Counted from the first letter of the stretch, positions 34,261 through 43,850 are shown. The stretch is DNA of 64,000 nt from Methanothrix harundinacea 6Ac (GCF_000235565.1 NC_017527.1:1612001-1676000); one strand, 5' to 3'. The notes: generated from the letters alone by a model not told the origin. Made by a program: numbers and translations.

Positions 34261-34968
34261 CTACCTTCTTTCCCCCCCTCGGAGCCGCTTCTTCACCCAG
34301 CGGCCCATCTGGCCGAGGAAGGCGACAGGAGGGGTCCTCTTGCCGTCGATCTCGACGCGCCCTTCCCGGATCGCTTCCAAGACGTCTCCGTCCTCGCCGA
34401 CGGTGACGATGGTGACCCCCAGCCCCACGGACCTCGCCGAGTGGGCGTCGCTCCCCGCCACCATCGGAAGGCCGAGCCTCGTCGCCCCCCTCCTCGCCCA
34501 GAAGTTCGCAAGGCCGAAGATGAACTTGGAGTTGAAGACCTCGACGGCGTCGCAGCCCGGTATCCTGTACATGGAGTGGCGGAAGGGGTGGTAGGGGTGG
34601 GAGACGATGGAGATCCCGCCCCGGGCGCGGACGAACTCTATCGTCTCCTCGGGGCTCCGCCCGGATGGCGGTAGCTCCCGGACCCCCAGGGCGAGGAGGT
34701 GGCCGTCGGAGGTGGAGACCTCGACCCCCGGCACCACCAGGAGGTGGAGGCCCCGTTTGCGGACGGACCTCTCGGCCTCGAAGGAGCCCTCCAGGGTGTC
34801 GTGGTCGGTGATGGCGATGCCGTCGAGGCCGGCCTCGAAGGCCGCCTCCAGGATCTCCTCGACCTCGTCCCTCCCGTCGGAGAAGGCGGAGTGGACGTGG
34901 AGGTCGAGGCGGAGGGGGGTCGTCCTCCCCTTCCTGGGCCGGCCCCCTCCTCTCCCATCCCCCGCCAG
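34261..34968 (-). CDS. PHP-domain phosphoesterase, apparent CTG start
   Basis: The frame encodes the full PHP metal centre: LDLHVHSAFSDG near residue 22, AITDHDTL, then V-P-G-V-E-V-S-T, SHPYHPF, and V-A-G-S-D-A-H-S at the C-terminus. The longest conventional ORF starts at GTG 34737 and lacks the first two motifs, so the true start must be upstream, where no ATG, GTG or TTG occurs. CTG 34966-34968 lies 7 bases after GGAGG and just after the stop of the aconitase-family gene; it gives 235 residues. The substrate is unknown (trypsinogen-like PHP phosphoesterases act on nucleotides). Confidence 0.82.
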   Translation of the reverse strand: MAGDGRGGGRPRKGRTTPLRLDLHVHSAFSDGRDEVEEILEAAFEAGLDGIAITDHDTLEGSFEAERSVRKRGLHLLVVPGVEVSTSDGHLLALGVRELPPSGRSPEETIEFVRARGGISIVSHPYHPFRHSMYRIPGCDAVEVFNSKFIFGLANFWARRGATRLGLPMVAGSDAHSARSVGLGVTIVTVGEDGDVLEAIREGRVEIDGKRTPPVAFLGQMGRWVKKRLRGGERR

Positions 34969-34970
34969 CT

Positions 34971-36209
34971 TCAGACCTCCCTCGGGTCGGTGATCTCGCC
35001 GGAGATGGCGGAAGCCGCCGCCGTCGCCGGGGAGGCGAGGTAGACGAGCCCCCCCTTCCCCATCCTGCCGGGGAAGTTCCTGTTGGCGGTGGAGAGGCAG
35101 ACCTCCTCTTCGGCGATGACCCCCATGTGGGCCCCGAGGCAGGGGCCGCAGCCGGGGGTCCCGATCATCGCCCCCGCCCGGACGAGGGCCTCCAGGACCC
35201 CCGAGGAGAGGGCCTGGAGGAGGACCTCCCTCGAGGCGGGGATGACCAGGGTCCGGGCCTTCACCTCCCTCCCCTTCAGGATCCGGGCGGCGATCTCCAG
35301 GTCCTCCAGGCGGCCGTTGGTGCAGGTCCCGATGAAGACCTGGTCGACCTCCGTCCCCGCCAGGTCGCCGACGGGGCGGACCTGGTCTACCCGGAAGGGG
35401 ACGGCGACCTGGGGGGAGAGATCCGAGACGTCGAACTCCATCTCCGCGTCGTAAGAGCCGGGGTCGGATCGGACCGGCTGGTACGGCCCCCTAGCCCTGC
35501 CCCTCAGGTACTCCTCGGTCGTCCCGTCTGCCGGGACGATGGCGGCCTTCGCCCCCATCTCGACCCCCATGTTGCAGAGGGTCATCCTCCCCGAGATGGA
35601 GAGGCTCTCCACCGTCTCCCCCAGGTACTCCAGGGCCCGGTAGGTGGCGCCGTCGGCTCCTATCGCCCCGACGAGCATCAGGGTCAGGTCCTTGGCGAGG
35701 ACCATCTCGCCGAGACGGCCGGATATCCGGACGGCGATCGTCTCGGGGACCTTGAACCAGAGCCTCCCCCGGGAGTAGATCTCGGCCATATCCGTCGCCC
35801 CGACCCCGGTCCCGAAGGCGCCGAAGGCTCCGTAGGTGCAGGAGTGGGAGTCGGCCCCCACCAGGAGGGTCCCGGGGAGGGCGAACCCCTCCTCGGGGAA
35901 GACCTGGTGGCAGATCCCCCGGCCCCCCTCGAAGAAATGGACGATCCCCTGATCTCTTGCCCAGGAACGGACCATCCTCTGGAGGTCGGCGGCGGTGCTG
36001 TTGTTGGCGGGGACGATGTGGTCGAAGGGGACGACTATCCTCTCGGGGTCCCAGACCCGCTCCGATCCCATCTCGGTGAAGGCTTTAATGGCGAGGACGC
36101 TCGTACCGTCGTGGGACATGGCGTAATCCACCTCCGCCTCGACGATCTCCCCCGCCTCGGCCCGGTGGCCCGAGGCCCGACTGAATATCTTCTCGCTGAT
36201 GGTAGCCAA
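34971..36209 (-). CDS. leuC: Aconitase-family hydratase, large subunit (LeuC/HacA type)
   Basis: A 412-residue Fe-S hydro-lyase. The three cluster Cys lie in [11 protein letters not shown] (around residue 125), FIGTCTNGR (around 300) and TPGCGPCLG (around 355). The length fits the methanogen isopropylmalate/homoaconitase large subunit. Substrates could be isopropylmalate, homocitrate-type acids (coenzyme B) or citrate. The start is TTG 36207-36209, 8 bases after GGAGG. It lies downstream of ATP-citrate lyase in the same direction, which makes an aconitase role worth testing; the small subunit is not in this window. Confidence 0.82.
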   Translation of the reverse strand: MATISEKIFSRASGHRAEAGEIVEAEVDYAMSHDGTSVLAIKAFTEMGSERVWDPERIVVPFDHIVPANNSTAADLQRMVRSWARDQGIVHFFEGGRGICHQVFPEEGFALPGTLLVGADSHSCTYGAFGAFGTGVGATDMAEIYSRGRLWFKVPETIAVRISGRLGEMVLAKDLTLMLVGAIGADGATYRALEYLGETVESLSISGRMTLCNMGVEMGAKAAIVPADGTTEEYLRGRARGPYQPVRSDPGSYDAEMEFDVSDLSPQVAVPFRVDQVRPVGDLAGTEVDQVFIGTCTNGRLEDLEIAARILKGREVKARTLVIPASREVLLQALSSGVLEALVRAGAMIGTPGCGPCLGAHMGVIAEEEVCLSTANRNFPGRMGKGGLVYLASPATAAASAISGEITDPREV

Positions 36210-36277
36210 GGTAATAACCTCCGTAAAAGGGGGGGCCGGCGGGAGGGGCCAGCCCGATTCTCAACCCTGAGAGCGGC

Positions 36278-38122
36278 TCACCCCAGCTTGGGGAGCATGT
36301 AGGCGATGTCGTCCTGGGGGTGGCGGTAGAGCCTCGAGTCGAGCCTCTTCTGGTCGAGGATGTGGCCGATGATCCCGATGGACCTCCCGAGGGCGAAGAG
36401 GCCGTTGAGGTAGCCGTACCTGATGACTTCGTCGATCTCCCTCTCGTCGAAGACCTCGCAGGAGCCCATCAGGTCGATGAAGAGGATCCCTATGCAGCCG
36501 TCGACGTTCAGGATCAGGTTTCCCTTCTTGGCGGTGGTGATCTCCTGGACTGAAAGGGCGTAGTCGAGGAGGTCGGTCCTGGCGAAGTTCTCCCTCGCGT
36601 AGCCGATGAGGAGCTCGACCCTCTTGTCGGGGTTCTTGACGCTCTTGATCCGGTGGCCGATCCCCGGAATGTTCACCCCCTTCGCCTTCATCCCCCGGAC
36701 GAACTCCTCGGGGGAGAGGCCCGAGTCCCGGGCCCTCTTGAACTCCCGGGCGGCGTCATCGATCGCCCCGCCGAACCGGGGGCCGATGGTGAGGAGGCCG
36801 CTCGCGAGGGAGGTGATCAGGTCCTTTCCGGCGCAGGAGGCGACGATGGCGTTGTGGGCCGCCGAGACGGCGGGGCCGTGGTCGGCGACGATCTGGAGGA
36901 CGAGCTCGATGAACTCCGCCGCCCAGGGGGGGATCTCCTTCTTGAACCAGAGGAGGCCTATCACCCCGCCGATCCCCATCCCGTCCTCCAGGACCCGGCT
37001 GAGGGGCTTTCCGGCGTAGAGGACCTCCTCGCCCCGGTCGTCGGAGATGGTGCAGATGAGGTTCGTCGACTTCCGGACGATCCCCTCGGAGACGGCCTTG
37101 GCGTAGTCCATGGGGATCTTCGGGATCTCCGGCTCCTCCGGCTCCCGGACCTTCCCCTCGGCGAGGAGCCTCTCGTAGACCCCTCTTATCTCGTCGCCGT
37201 AGCTGTCGAAGGAGGCGGGGACGATCGCCCCCGCCTCCTTCAGGGCCCGGTTCTTGGCGTCGGCGGTCTCTAGGTCGGTCTGGGCCTTCGCGCCGGCGTG
37301 GCCGAACTGGACGCTCCCGGGGAGGATCTTGGAGCAGGTCCCCGTCACCCAGATCACCAGGGGCTTTTTTATCTGGTCGGCCTTCAGGGCCTCGACGATC
37401 CTGTACTCGTCGGTGCCGCCGACCTCGCCTAGGCAGGCGATGATGGCGACCTCGGGGTTGGCCTCAAACCGGAGGATGTGGTCCATGAGGTTGCTCCCCG
37501 GATACCTATCGCCTCCGATGGCGATCCCCTCGACGACGCCGCTCGAGTTTCTCGCGATGATGTTGAAGGCCTCGTTGAGCATCCCTCCGGACTTGGAGAC
37601 GAAGCCGACAGAGCCCGGCCGGTGGAGCTTCGACTCGATGATGTTCTCGATGGTCCCGGCGGTGTTTCCTATCCTGAAGGCTCCGGCGGCTAGCCCCCCA
37701 ACGGTGGCGGGGCCGATGATCGTCTTCTTCATCTTTCGGGCCGTCGCGGCCATCACCCTTGCCATCCTCTCGGGGACCCCCTCGGCGATGATCGCCACCG
37801 TCTTTATGGTCGGCGAGGCGAGGGCCTCCATGGTGGTGTCGAAGGCGGACCTGAAGGAGGCGAAGTTGACCATCACCTCGGCGAAAGGATGGGCGGCCGC
37901 CGCCTCGGGGATCGTCTTGTACATGGGGAGGAGGATCTCCTCGGTCCCCCAGAAGACCTTCTGGACCCCGCCCCGGTTGGGGTTGATGATGGCGGCGACG
38001 CTCGGGACCTCCCTCCGGCAGAGATAGTCGAAGTCGAGCATCCTCTGGATGGCGTTGGTCTGGAGCCCGTAGACGAAGGCCCGGGTGTTTCTGTCGAACA
38101 GCTGGTAGTCCTTCATGGTCAT
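36278..38122 (-). CDS. aclA: ATP-citrate lyase, large subunit (CoA-binding and citrate-synthase-like domains)
   Basis: About 614 residues. The N-terminal part is a succinyl-CoA-synthetase alpha-like domain with the catalytic His in S-V-Q-F-G-H-A-G-A-K near residue 285. The C-terminal third is citrate-synthase-like (NIPGIGHRIKS, E-F-V-R-G-M-K-A-K-G). This fits the large subunit of two-subunit ACL, not succinyl-CoA synthetase, which lacks the C-terminal domain. ATG 38120-38122 overlaps the aclB stop as TGATG; ATG 38116 and GTG 38125 are alternatives. It cleaves citrate to acetyl-CoA and oxaloacetate with ATP, or runs in reverse. Confidence 0.88.
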   Translation of the reverse strand: MTMKDYQLFDRNTRAFVYGLQTNAIQRMLDFDYLCRREVPSVAAIINPNRGGVQKVFWGTEEILLPMYKTIPEAAAAHPFAEVMVNFASFRSAFDTTMEALASPTIKTVAIIAEGVPERMARVMAATARKMKKTIIGPATVGGLAAGAFRIGNTAGTIENIIESKLHRPGSVGFVSKSGGMLNEAFNIIARNSSGVVEGIAIGGDRYPGSNLMDHILRFEANPEVAIIACLGEVGGTDEYRIVEALKADQIKKPLVIWVTGTCSKILPGSVQFGHAGAKAQTDLETADAKNRALKEAGAIVPASFDSYGDEIRGVYERLLAEGKVREPEEPEIPKIPMDYAKAVSEGIVRKSTNLICTISDDRGEEVLYAGKPLSRVLEDGMGIGGVIGLLWFKKEIPPWAAEFIELVLQIVADHGPAVSAAHNAIVASCAGKDLITSLASGLLTIGPRFGGAIDDAAREFKRARDSGLSPEEFVRGMKAKGVNIPGIGHRIKSVKNPDKRVELLIGYARENFARTDLLDYALSVQEITTAKKGNLILNVDGCIGILFIDLMGSCEVFDEREIDEVIRYGYLNGLFALGRSIGIIGHILDQKRLDSRLYRHPQDDIAYMLPKLG

Positions 38123-39399
38123 CACTCTCCCCCTCCCAGGGCCATGGATACGATCCTCGTCATGTGGGTCTCGGGGCCGTAGACGTGGATCGGTACCCCC
38201 AGCCGCTCGCCGAGCTTCCGCATGATTCGAAGCCCCTCCTCGTAGTTGGGCCCGCCCCTCCGGACGTAGATCTCGACGCCGGCCTCCCGGAGCCTCTCCT
38301 TGTAGTCCTCCAGGGCCATGACGACCCCCTTGAAGGTCTTGGCGACGTCGGTGAAGTTGGCGATCCCGCCGCCGATGAGGAGGTACTTGGGCCTTCCTTC
38401 CGGGTCCTCCTCCCGGGTCATCAGGTCGAGGATCGTCTTGGTGTACTCGTAGGTGTCCTCGGTGGAGGGGTCGCCGCTGTACTCGCCGTAGTTGGCGAGC
38501 TCTCCGGCAAAGCCCAGGTCGCAGATGGTGTCGGCGTAGATGACGGAGGCTCCGCCCCCGGCCACCATCGTCCAGACCCTCCCTCGGGGGTTTAAGATCG
38601 TCAGCTTGAGGGAGGCCCCGGTCCGGGAGTCGATCTCCTTTATCCAGGCCTCCTCCTCGGTCAACGCCCGCCCGAAGGGCTCGGGAAACTCGAGGCCCAG
38701 CCAGGCCTTCCTCTGCCAGAAGGCCTCGGCGTCGTCGAGGCGGGCGACCAGGTCGAGGGGTACGACCCTGCCGTCGGTGAAGACGAAGGGGTTGATCTCA
38801 AGATACGCAAAGCCGAGATCCCGATAGAGCCGGTAGAGCCCCTTGATGAATGCCGCCGTCGGCGCAAGCCGGTCGGCGAGGCCCGCCGGAAGCTTTGATC
38901 CGAGGTCGAGCTCCTCGGGCCTCGCCAGGATGTCGACGGGGATCTCGGTGACGGATTCCCAGTTCGCCTCGATATCGACCCCGCCCCGGGGGGAGAAGTA
39001 GATCACGTCTTTATCCCTCTCGGACTTTATGGCGACGTAGAGCTCCTCCTCCGGTCCGTGGGGAATGAAGGGCTCGATGAGAAATGTGTCGAGGGTCCCG
39101 ACGACCGACCCCACCAGAACCTCGCGCCCCATATTCTCCTGGATGTACCCCTTCGCCTCGTCCCAGGAGGCGTCGAGGAGGATGAGGCCGTGAGCGCCCC
39201 TTTTTCCGAAGAGCTGGTCGGGCTTGACCACCAGCCTTTTCTTCTTGACCCAGGGGTTTTTGATCGCCACCACCTCCAGGTCGGTTTCTGGGGTGACAAG
39301 GGCGATCTGACCATCGTAATCGAAATCATCCGCATAATCGGGAAGGCGCTCTGCCAGGAGCTTCTTGGCGTCGTATTCCCTGATCCCTCTCTGTGCCAT
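38122..39399 (-). CDS. aclB: ATP-citrate lyase, small subunit (ATP-grasp)
   Basis: 425 residues beginning R-G-I-R-E-Y-D-A-K-K-L-L, the N-terminal pattern of ACL small subunits. The ATP-grasp fold (VVKPDQLFGKRG) and L-E-I-N-P-F-V with metal ligands follow. A CoA-ligase-type domain has M-V-A-G-G-G-A-S-V-I-Y-A-D-T near residue 280 and LLIGGGIANFTDVA. It makes citryl-phosphate/CoA chemistry possible together with aclA. This is the first gene of the operon; upstream lies a run of T-rich sequence and GGGGAGG before ATG 39399. Confidence 0.88.
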   Translation of the reverse strand: MAQRGIREYDAKKLLAERLPDYADDFDYDGQIALVTPETDLEVVAIKNPWVKKKRLVVKPDQLFGKRGAHGLILLDASWDEAKGYIQENMGREVLVGSVVGTLDTFLIEPFIPHGPEEELYVAIKSERDKDVIYFSPRGGVDIEANWESVTEIPVDILARPEELDLGSKLPAGLADRLAPTAAFIKGLYRLYRDLGFAYLEINPFVFTDGRVVPLDLVARLDDAEAFWQRKAWLGLEFPEPFGRALTEEEAWIKEIDSRTGASLKLTILNPRGRVWTMVAGGGASVIYADTICDLGFAGELANYGEYSGDPSTEDTYEYTKTILDLMTREEDPEGRPKYLLIGGGIANFTDVAKTFKGVVMALEDYKERLREAGVEIYVRRGGPNYEEGLRIMRKLGERLGVPIHVYGPETHMTRIVSMALGGGE

Positions 39400-39525
39400 C
39401 TATAAAGACCTCCTCCCCATGGGCAGCGTCTTTTTTGTTTACAAATCTTTCTACGAAACGCCCCCGAAACGCTCCCAAAATGGGCCTGGAAAGGCTGAAA
39501 TAGGGACCCCTTTCTAAGGGATTTC

Positions 39526-40536
39526 ATGGTCCGGAAGCCCCGGAAGGGCGAGACGATCAGGCCAGCCGAGGAGGTTATTGCCCGCCTGGATGCGCTTTAC
39601 ATGGCGTGTCCGAAATGCCCGGCGGAGCCCGCCCTCGATAAGGGGGCGAGCTTTTCCGAAGAAGCCGCGATGGAAGGGCGCCGGAAGCGGTGTTCCGGCT
39701 GCGGCAGGGCGCCCCTGGACCTGGTGATGGTGGAGGCGATGGAGGTCCTCGTCGACCACAACCTCCGAAGCCGGACCGACCCCCTCCGGTCCATCGGCTG
39801 GCCCCTGGTGGAGGTGGGCTACCCCCTGGCCTACCCCCCGAGGCTGGGGCCGGATGAGCTCATCATCGTCGGCGAGCGCCTGACGAAGGAGGCCGCGGCC
39901 GAGATCGTCGCCCAGGTCCCCGAAATAAAGGGCGTCATCCGGGGCGGGGGCGTCCCCGGCGTCGCAGACCTCCGGGCGGCGCCCACCCGCTGGGAGCTCC
40001 TGGCGGGATCAGACCTCCGCTGCGACGTCGTATCCTCATTGATCGGCGATCTCGTCATCTACAAGCATCAGTCAAAGATTCACGTGGAGTTCCCCCGCCA
40101 GAGCGCGCCGAAGATGAAGATCCTGGAGGAGCTGTACTTCCGGGGCAAGCTCACCACCGTCGCCGACGTCCTCTGCGGCCCCGGGACCCTGGGCCTTGTG
40201 GCCGTTCTAGCCGGGGCGGAGCGGGTCGTCCTGAACGACGCGTGGCTCCCGGCGGTGGAGGACGCCATCCTCAACCTGGAGGCGAACCGCTCACTTTTGG
40301 GGATCGAGAGGATCGAGCGGCATAAGCTGCCGGCAGGCGAGGTCGGCGCGGATCCGGTCCTGGCGGCGGAGGCTTGGTCCGGCAAATGCAAGATCGAGGT
40401 CTACTTCGGCGATGCTGAACGGCTATTCTCGCGGGCCGAGCCGACGGATCTCTGCTTGATCGACCCCTTCCCGGGGATGAAGTACGACCGGATAGCCGAG
40501 GCGTGCGGGGGGTGCGGCGAGGTCGTGATCGTGTAG
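39526..40536 (+). CDS. SAM-dependent methyltransferase-like protein with N-terminal zinc motif
   Basis: 336 residues. Four Cys near the N-terminus (CPKCP, CSGCG) suggest a zinc ribbon. Residues ~205-260 have a Rossmann methyltransferase pattern: TTVADVLCGPGTLGLVAVLAG, then an acidic V-V-L-N-D-A-W loop. L-C-L-I-D-P-F-P-G follows, in the place of the catalytic or SAM motif IV. This resembles Trm5/Tyw2-like enzymes in outline, but I cannot assign a substrate. ATG 39526 begins right after TTTC; it is divergent from aclB. Confidence 0.65.
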   Translation: MVRKPRKGETIRPAEEVIARLDALYMACPKCPAEPALDKGASFSEEAAMEGRRKRCSGCGRAPLDLVMVEAMEVLVDHNLRSRTDPLRSIGWPLVEVGYPLAYPPRLGPDELIIVGERLTKEAAAEIVAQVPEIKGVIRGGGVPGVADLRAAPTRWELLAGSDLRCDVVSSLIGDLVIYKHQSKIHVEFPRQSAPKMKILEELYFRGKLTTVADVLCGPGTLGLVAVLAGAERVVLNDAWLPAVEDAILNLEANRSLLGIERIERHKLPAGEVGADPVLAAEAWSGKCKIEVYFGDAERLFSRAEPTDLCLIDPFPGMKYDRIAEACGGCGEVVIV

Positions 40537-40572
40537 AAGTCTATAAATGGTATTCAAGAGCAGAGAGAGTGG

Positions 40573-41766
40573 ATGAGTGCGAAGGAACGAATTCCCACAC
40601 GGCAGAAGAAATCTCTTGAAATTTTTGTGAAGAATATATTCTGGTTTTGGGCAGTGATCCTCCTTCTGGTCTCGCCTATTGTGGCCTTTGCGATTTACCA
40701 AACCCTTGACCAGCTCGTTTCTGCAAATTATCATCTTGGCGCTATTTGGGCGTCTTCGGAAGATGCCAGGTATATACTGAGCGCCTTGAGCCAAGCTCAA
40801 GCGGCCATTTTTGGAATATTTTTCACTTTAAATTTTATAGTATTTCAAACACAAATAGGTAATGTATCTCCAGCCACAATCAAAAGATCTCTTCAATCCT
40901 ACAAATTGTTGTTCATATTCATCGTTTTCTTAATATCCATTTCTGTAGATTTAATTTTTCTTAGGTACATACCTCCCAATAATGACTTAGAAATCAATAT
41001 TTTCTGGCCCATATCATTATCAATTTTTGCTATTTTGATATTAATTCCGTATATGCGCTTTACTCTTATGTCGCTAGTTAAAGATGCTATCATTGAAGAG
41101 GTGCGCAGTGGAAAGGCAAGATATAATCTTGAAGGAGTTGATTTAAGCGATCAGCTTTTGCCGGGTATCGAGCTAAGTGGGAGATTTTTGCAGAAATCCA
41201 AATTTAATAACTCCACCTTATTTGGTGCTAATTTTAATAACGCCAATTTTTATATGGCAGACTTAAGTCATGCTCGCTTGAGAGGTGCCAATTTTAGTGA
41301 TGCCATGTTAGGCAGGGCTGATCTTAGTAGAGCTGACTTGTCCAGCGCTCATCTGAATGACGCTAGTCTGAATGGTGCTAATTTAAGTGAAGCAAAACTA
41401 AATATGGCAAACTTAACTAAGGCTTATTTGGGTGGAGCTAATCTCATTGGTGCTAAATTTGATAATGCCGATTTAAATGGAGCTTTTTTGGATGAATATG
41501 GTTTGGAAAAGAAAGGCCCAAGAACTATTAAATTTAAGTTGAAATATGACGACGTAACCCTTGAGACACTACTAAAAGCCAACAATCTAGACCTGGCACA
41601 TATTATTTATACCAAATTGGAGGAAGATTTAGAACGGAAAGCCGGAGAGATGGTAGATGATCCAAATATAGACTTGAGTAAGCTAAGTCCTAAAAATAGG
41701 AGTTCAATTGAGAGATGGGCTAATCGATATTCACATCGTACAAATGAGGCAAATCAAGACAATTAG
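40573..41766 (+). CDS. Membrane pentapeptide-repeat protein
   Basis: 397 residues. Four hydrophobic segments are in the first ~165 residues. A cytoplasmic-type right-handed beta-helix of A-[DN]-L-x-x pentapeptides follows (GANLSEAKL, DLSRADL) at ~185-315, then a polar helical tail. The membrane part resembles N-terminal regions of DUF2254-like proteins. Lower G+C and AT-ending codons mark it as probably acquired. It differs from the 22769 protein, in which the repeats are outside and the membrane part is C-terminal. Function unknown. Confidence 0.75.
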   Translation: MSAKERIPTRQKKSLEIFVKNIFWFWAVILLLVSPIVAFAIYQTLDQLVSANYHLGAIWASSEDARYILSALSQAQAAIFGIFFTLNFIVFQTQIGNVSPATIKRSLQSYKLLFIFIVFLISISVDLIFLRYIPPNNDLEINIFWPISLSIFAILILIPYMRFTLMSLVKDAIIEEVRSGKARYNLEGVDLSDQLLPGIELSGRFLQKSKFNNSTLFGANFNNANFYMADLSHARLRGANFSDAMLGRADLSRADLSSAHLNDASLNGANLSEAKLNMANLTKAYLGGANLIGAKFDNADLNGAFLDEYGLEKKGPRTIKFKLKYDDVTLETLLKANNLDLAHIIYTKLEEDLERKAGEMVDDPNIDLSKLSPKNRSSIERWANRYSHRTNEANQDN

Positions 41767-41901
41767 ATTCTGTGCAAATCGATCTATTTTCTTCGGCATC
41801 AGCCGATCCGTGCCGTCCTCATCTCCCTCCACCTGGGCCAGCGCGGCTGCTGCCATCGACAGCATCAGCAGCGCCAGGACGATGAGCGGCTTCGATCTCG
41901 T
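41731..41901 (-). CDS. Small secreted peptide candidate, copy 1, apparent ACG start
   Basis: A 56-residue frame from ACG 41899-41901 encodes a basic start (R-S-K-P), a hydrophobic core rich in L/A/M and an A-L-A-Q cleavage site, then a short acidic tail. GGAGG lies 8 bases upstream. The same Shine-Dalgarno, ACG and signal sequence recur at 43910-44044. The 3' end overlaps the end of the convergent pentapeptide gene, so the tail may be truncated or decayed. Confidence 0.4.
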   Translation of the reverse strand, partial: TRSKPLIVLALLMLSMAAAALAQVEGDEDGTDRLMPKKIDRFAQNLIVLICLICTM

Positions 41902-42085
41902 CGGGGACTCCTCCGATGATGCAGTTCAATCTCAATCTACAAAAAGCTTAGGTGAGTTCCTCAAACTTCCAAGAGCCCCGCCCATTATCGCCGCCCGGAG
42001 ATCGGCGAAGAGGCCCGCGCCTCAGTTGCTGAGAAAGGGCTGGTCGCGCCGCCGGAGGGGGCCGACGATGGGTCGCCGGGGCCGA

Positions 42086-42943
42086 TCATGGCAGCGCCGC
42101 AGGGTTATATATAAATATATTTAAAATATCCCAGACCTCTTCGGGCAGAAAGAGGGAGAGGAAGAGGTTGGCAAAAAACCCGACGAAGATGGCTATGCTG
42201 AAGCTGAGGAGCGTCCCAAATAGGATGTACTCGCCGGTTATTCGATTCGTATTATACCTGAAGATCGATTTTGCAGCGATCAGGAGCCCGATGGCGGTAT
42301 ATTGCTGAAATATTATGAAAGTCAGAATTAAAAAACGTTCAAGATAGCCGATATATCTGCCCGCGCTCTCCAGGCTCCCGCTCCCGCGGCCCTTATTTTT
42401 ATCGTCTTCCTGGATCTTATCTCGCCAGCCTCTGGTCATCTTCGATACGAAGATCCCCGCCGGCTGGAAGATCGCCGTATAGCTCAGCAGCACCACGGTG
42501 ATGCAGATCAGCGTCGGCTCCGAGAGGCGCCCCTGAAGAGAGGAGAAATCCGGATGAAATAATGTCATCCAAACTAATATTATAATTATCATATGGGCTG
42601 CCTGGTCGCCGACAAACGACCTCACCGTATCTTCGCGTCTCGACTTCACGATATCGATCACCAGATGCGATAAGAAAAAGCTAGCGAAGACGAGAGCGGC
42701 CGGAAAGAGGCCGAGGAACGCCCAGGCGACGGACCCTGCAAGAAGGGCGACGACGCAGACATGGAGATAGAGGTACCTCGACCTCCATCCATCCTCATAT
42801 TTGCCGTCGACCCATCGATTCGGCTGCAATACGAAATCCGCCAGCATATGCGAGAAGACCAAAAGAATCAGGAAGAACAGGCCCGATAGGCTTGAAAGGC
42901 CTGAGAGGCTCGAAAGCCCTGAGAGGTCCGAGATCGCGGTCAT
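42086..42943 (-). CDS. DUF3307 multi-spanning membrane protein (SatD partner)
   Basis: 285 residues with about seven membrane segments. An H-M-L-A-D-F-V-L-Q motif near residue 32 and S-H-L-V-I-D-I-V-K-S are DUF3307 signatures with buried His/Asp. The N-terminus has a repeated S-G-L-S-S-L unit made by a short tandem duplication in the DNA. It starts 1 base after the satD stop, so the two are one operon. DUF3307 genes commonly pair with SatD-like genes in bacteria; the function of the pair is not known. Confidence 0.8.
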   Translation of the reverse strand: MTAISDLSGLSSLSGLSSLSGLFFLILLVFSHMLADFVLQPNRWVDGKYEDGWRSRYLYLHVCVVALLAGSVAWAFLGLFPAALVFASFFLSHLVIDIVKSRREDTVRSFVGDQAAHMIIIILVWMTLFHPDFSSLQGRLSEPTLICITVVLLSYTAIFQPAGIFVSKMTRGWRDKIQEDDKNKGRGSGSLESAGRYIGYLERFLILTFIIFQQYTAIGLLIAAKSIFRYNTNRITGEYILFGTLLSFSIAIFVGFFANLFLSLFLPEEVWDILNIFIYNPAALP

Positions 42944-42944
42944 G

Positions 42945-43661
42945 CTACTCTACCTGGACCCCGGGACCTTCATCCGATTCATTCGAGCCGCACATCTCGG
43001 CCTTATTTCTGATGACATCCGAGTACCTCTGGATGATCAACTCGACGATCTCGTAGTCGGTCTGTGCAAGCCGGTAATGAACGGCAGACCCATCGATGTT
43101 CAGCATCTCGCCAATTTCCTTCAGGGTACGGCCTTCAAGCCGATACATTACAGCCTCACACTTCTTCTTCGTCCACCTATCTATCAGCCGATCTATCATC
43201 TTGCAGTGTATCTCAAGCTCCTGGTTCGTCTCCTCCCAGGGCGTTTTGACGGCCAAATTTCGCCTCTCATTTTTTATGCGATCCAGCTGCAGACCTGAGT
43301 ACTCGAAAGCCTCGCCGTTCATCTCTCCAACATCGCCAAGGCGATATCCCTCATCTGGGAGACGATCGATCTCGCCCACCCCGATCGAGACTCTGGCATC
43401 GATCCGGGGAAATTTCTCCTCTACGTTAAAGCCCGAGATCAACCGCAGCCGCAAGAGGATCGCATCTTTGAGAGCAGATTCGGGTTCGCTGGTGATCCCT
43501 TGAAAGCTGTCGCCTCTGTAGATAAAAGGCGGAAGCATGTATTCCCTACCCACATATTCCAGAGATTTATTAAGATGTTCAATATAAGAAATCCCGCTGC
43601 TTTTAAGCTGCCGGGACCCGATCAAATCGCCGGTTAATACCGCATATAATTTTTCATCCAT
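42945..43661 (-). CDS. SatD-family protein with C-terminal helix-turn-helix
   Basis: 238 residues. The N-terminal domain has T-G-D-L-I-G-S-R near residue 10 and Y-R-G-D-S-F-Q-G near residue 48, then R-V-S-I-G-V-G-E. This order resembles the palm fold of GGDEF/cyclase-like domains (a metal-binding Asp, then a G-D-x-F-Q turn). Residues ~165-215 form a helix-turn-helix (Y-R-L-E-G-R-T-L-K-E-I-G-E-M-L). A TATA-like CTATATAAC (minus strand) is near 43708. It may be a sensor-regulator for the DUF3307 membrane protein; enzymatic activity is inferred only. Confidence 0.75.
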   Translation of the reverse strand: MDEKLYAVLTGDLIGSRQLKSSGISYIEHLNKSLEYVGREYMLPPFIYRGDSFQGITSEPESALKDAILLRLRLISGFNVEEKFPRIDARVSIGVGEIDRLPDEGYRLGDVGEMNGEAFEYSGLQLDRIKNERRNLAVKTPWEETNQELEIHCKMIDRLIDRWTKKKCEAVMYRLEGRTLKEIGEMLNIDGSAVHYRLAQTDYEIVELIIQRYSDVIRNKAEMCGSNESDEGPGVQVE

Positions 43662-43850
43662 ATTATTGCCGTTCTCAGATTTTTATTCGTCTCTCTTCAG
43701 TTAAGCGTTATATAGATTTTCGCCGTAGAGATCGAGTTGAAGTTGATGGGCACCCCGCCCCTTGATCCTATCTTTCTCCTGGGGTTTTCATAATCATCCG
43801 GTGCGATCTGGCGGTGAAGCTGCAGCAAGTTGAAAGTTTGATCATATCGT

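Noticed and set aside
36278-38125. Succinyl-CoA synthetase assignment for the CoA-ligase pair
   Set aside because: The large subunit carries a C-terminal citrate-synthase-like domain and both lengths match ATP-citrate lyase.
42880-42925. Short tandem repeat at the DUF3307 N-terminus as a regulatory element
   Set aside because: It encodes an in-frame S-G-L-S-S-L protein repeat and is best explained as coding-sequence slippage.
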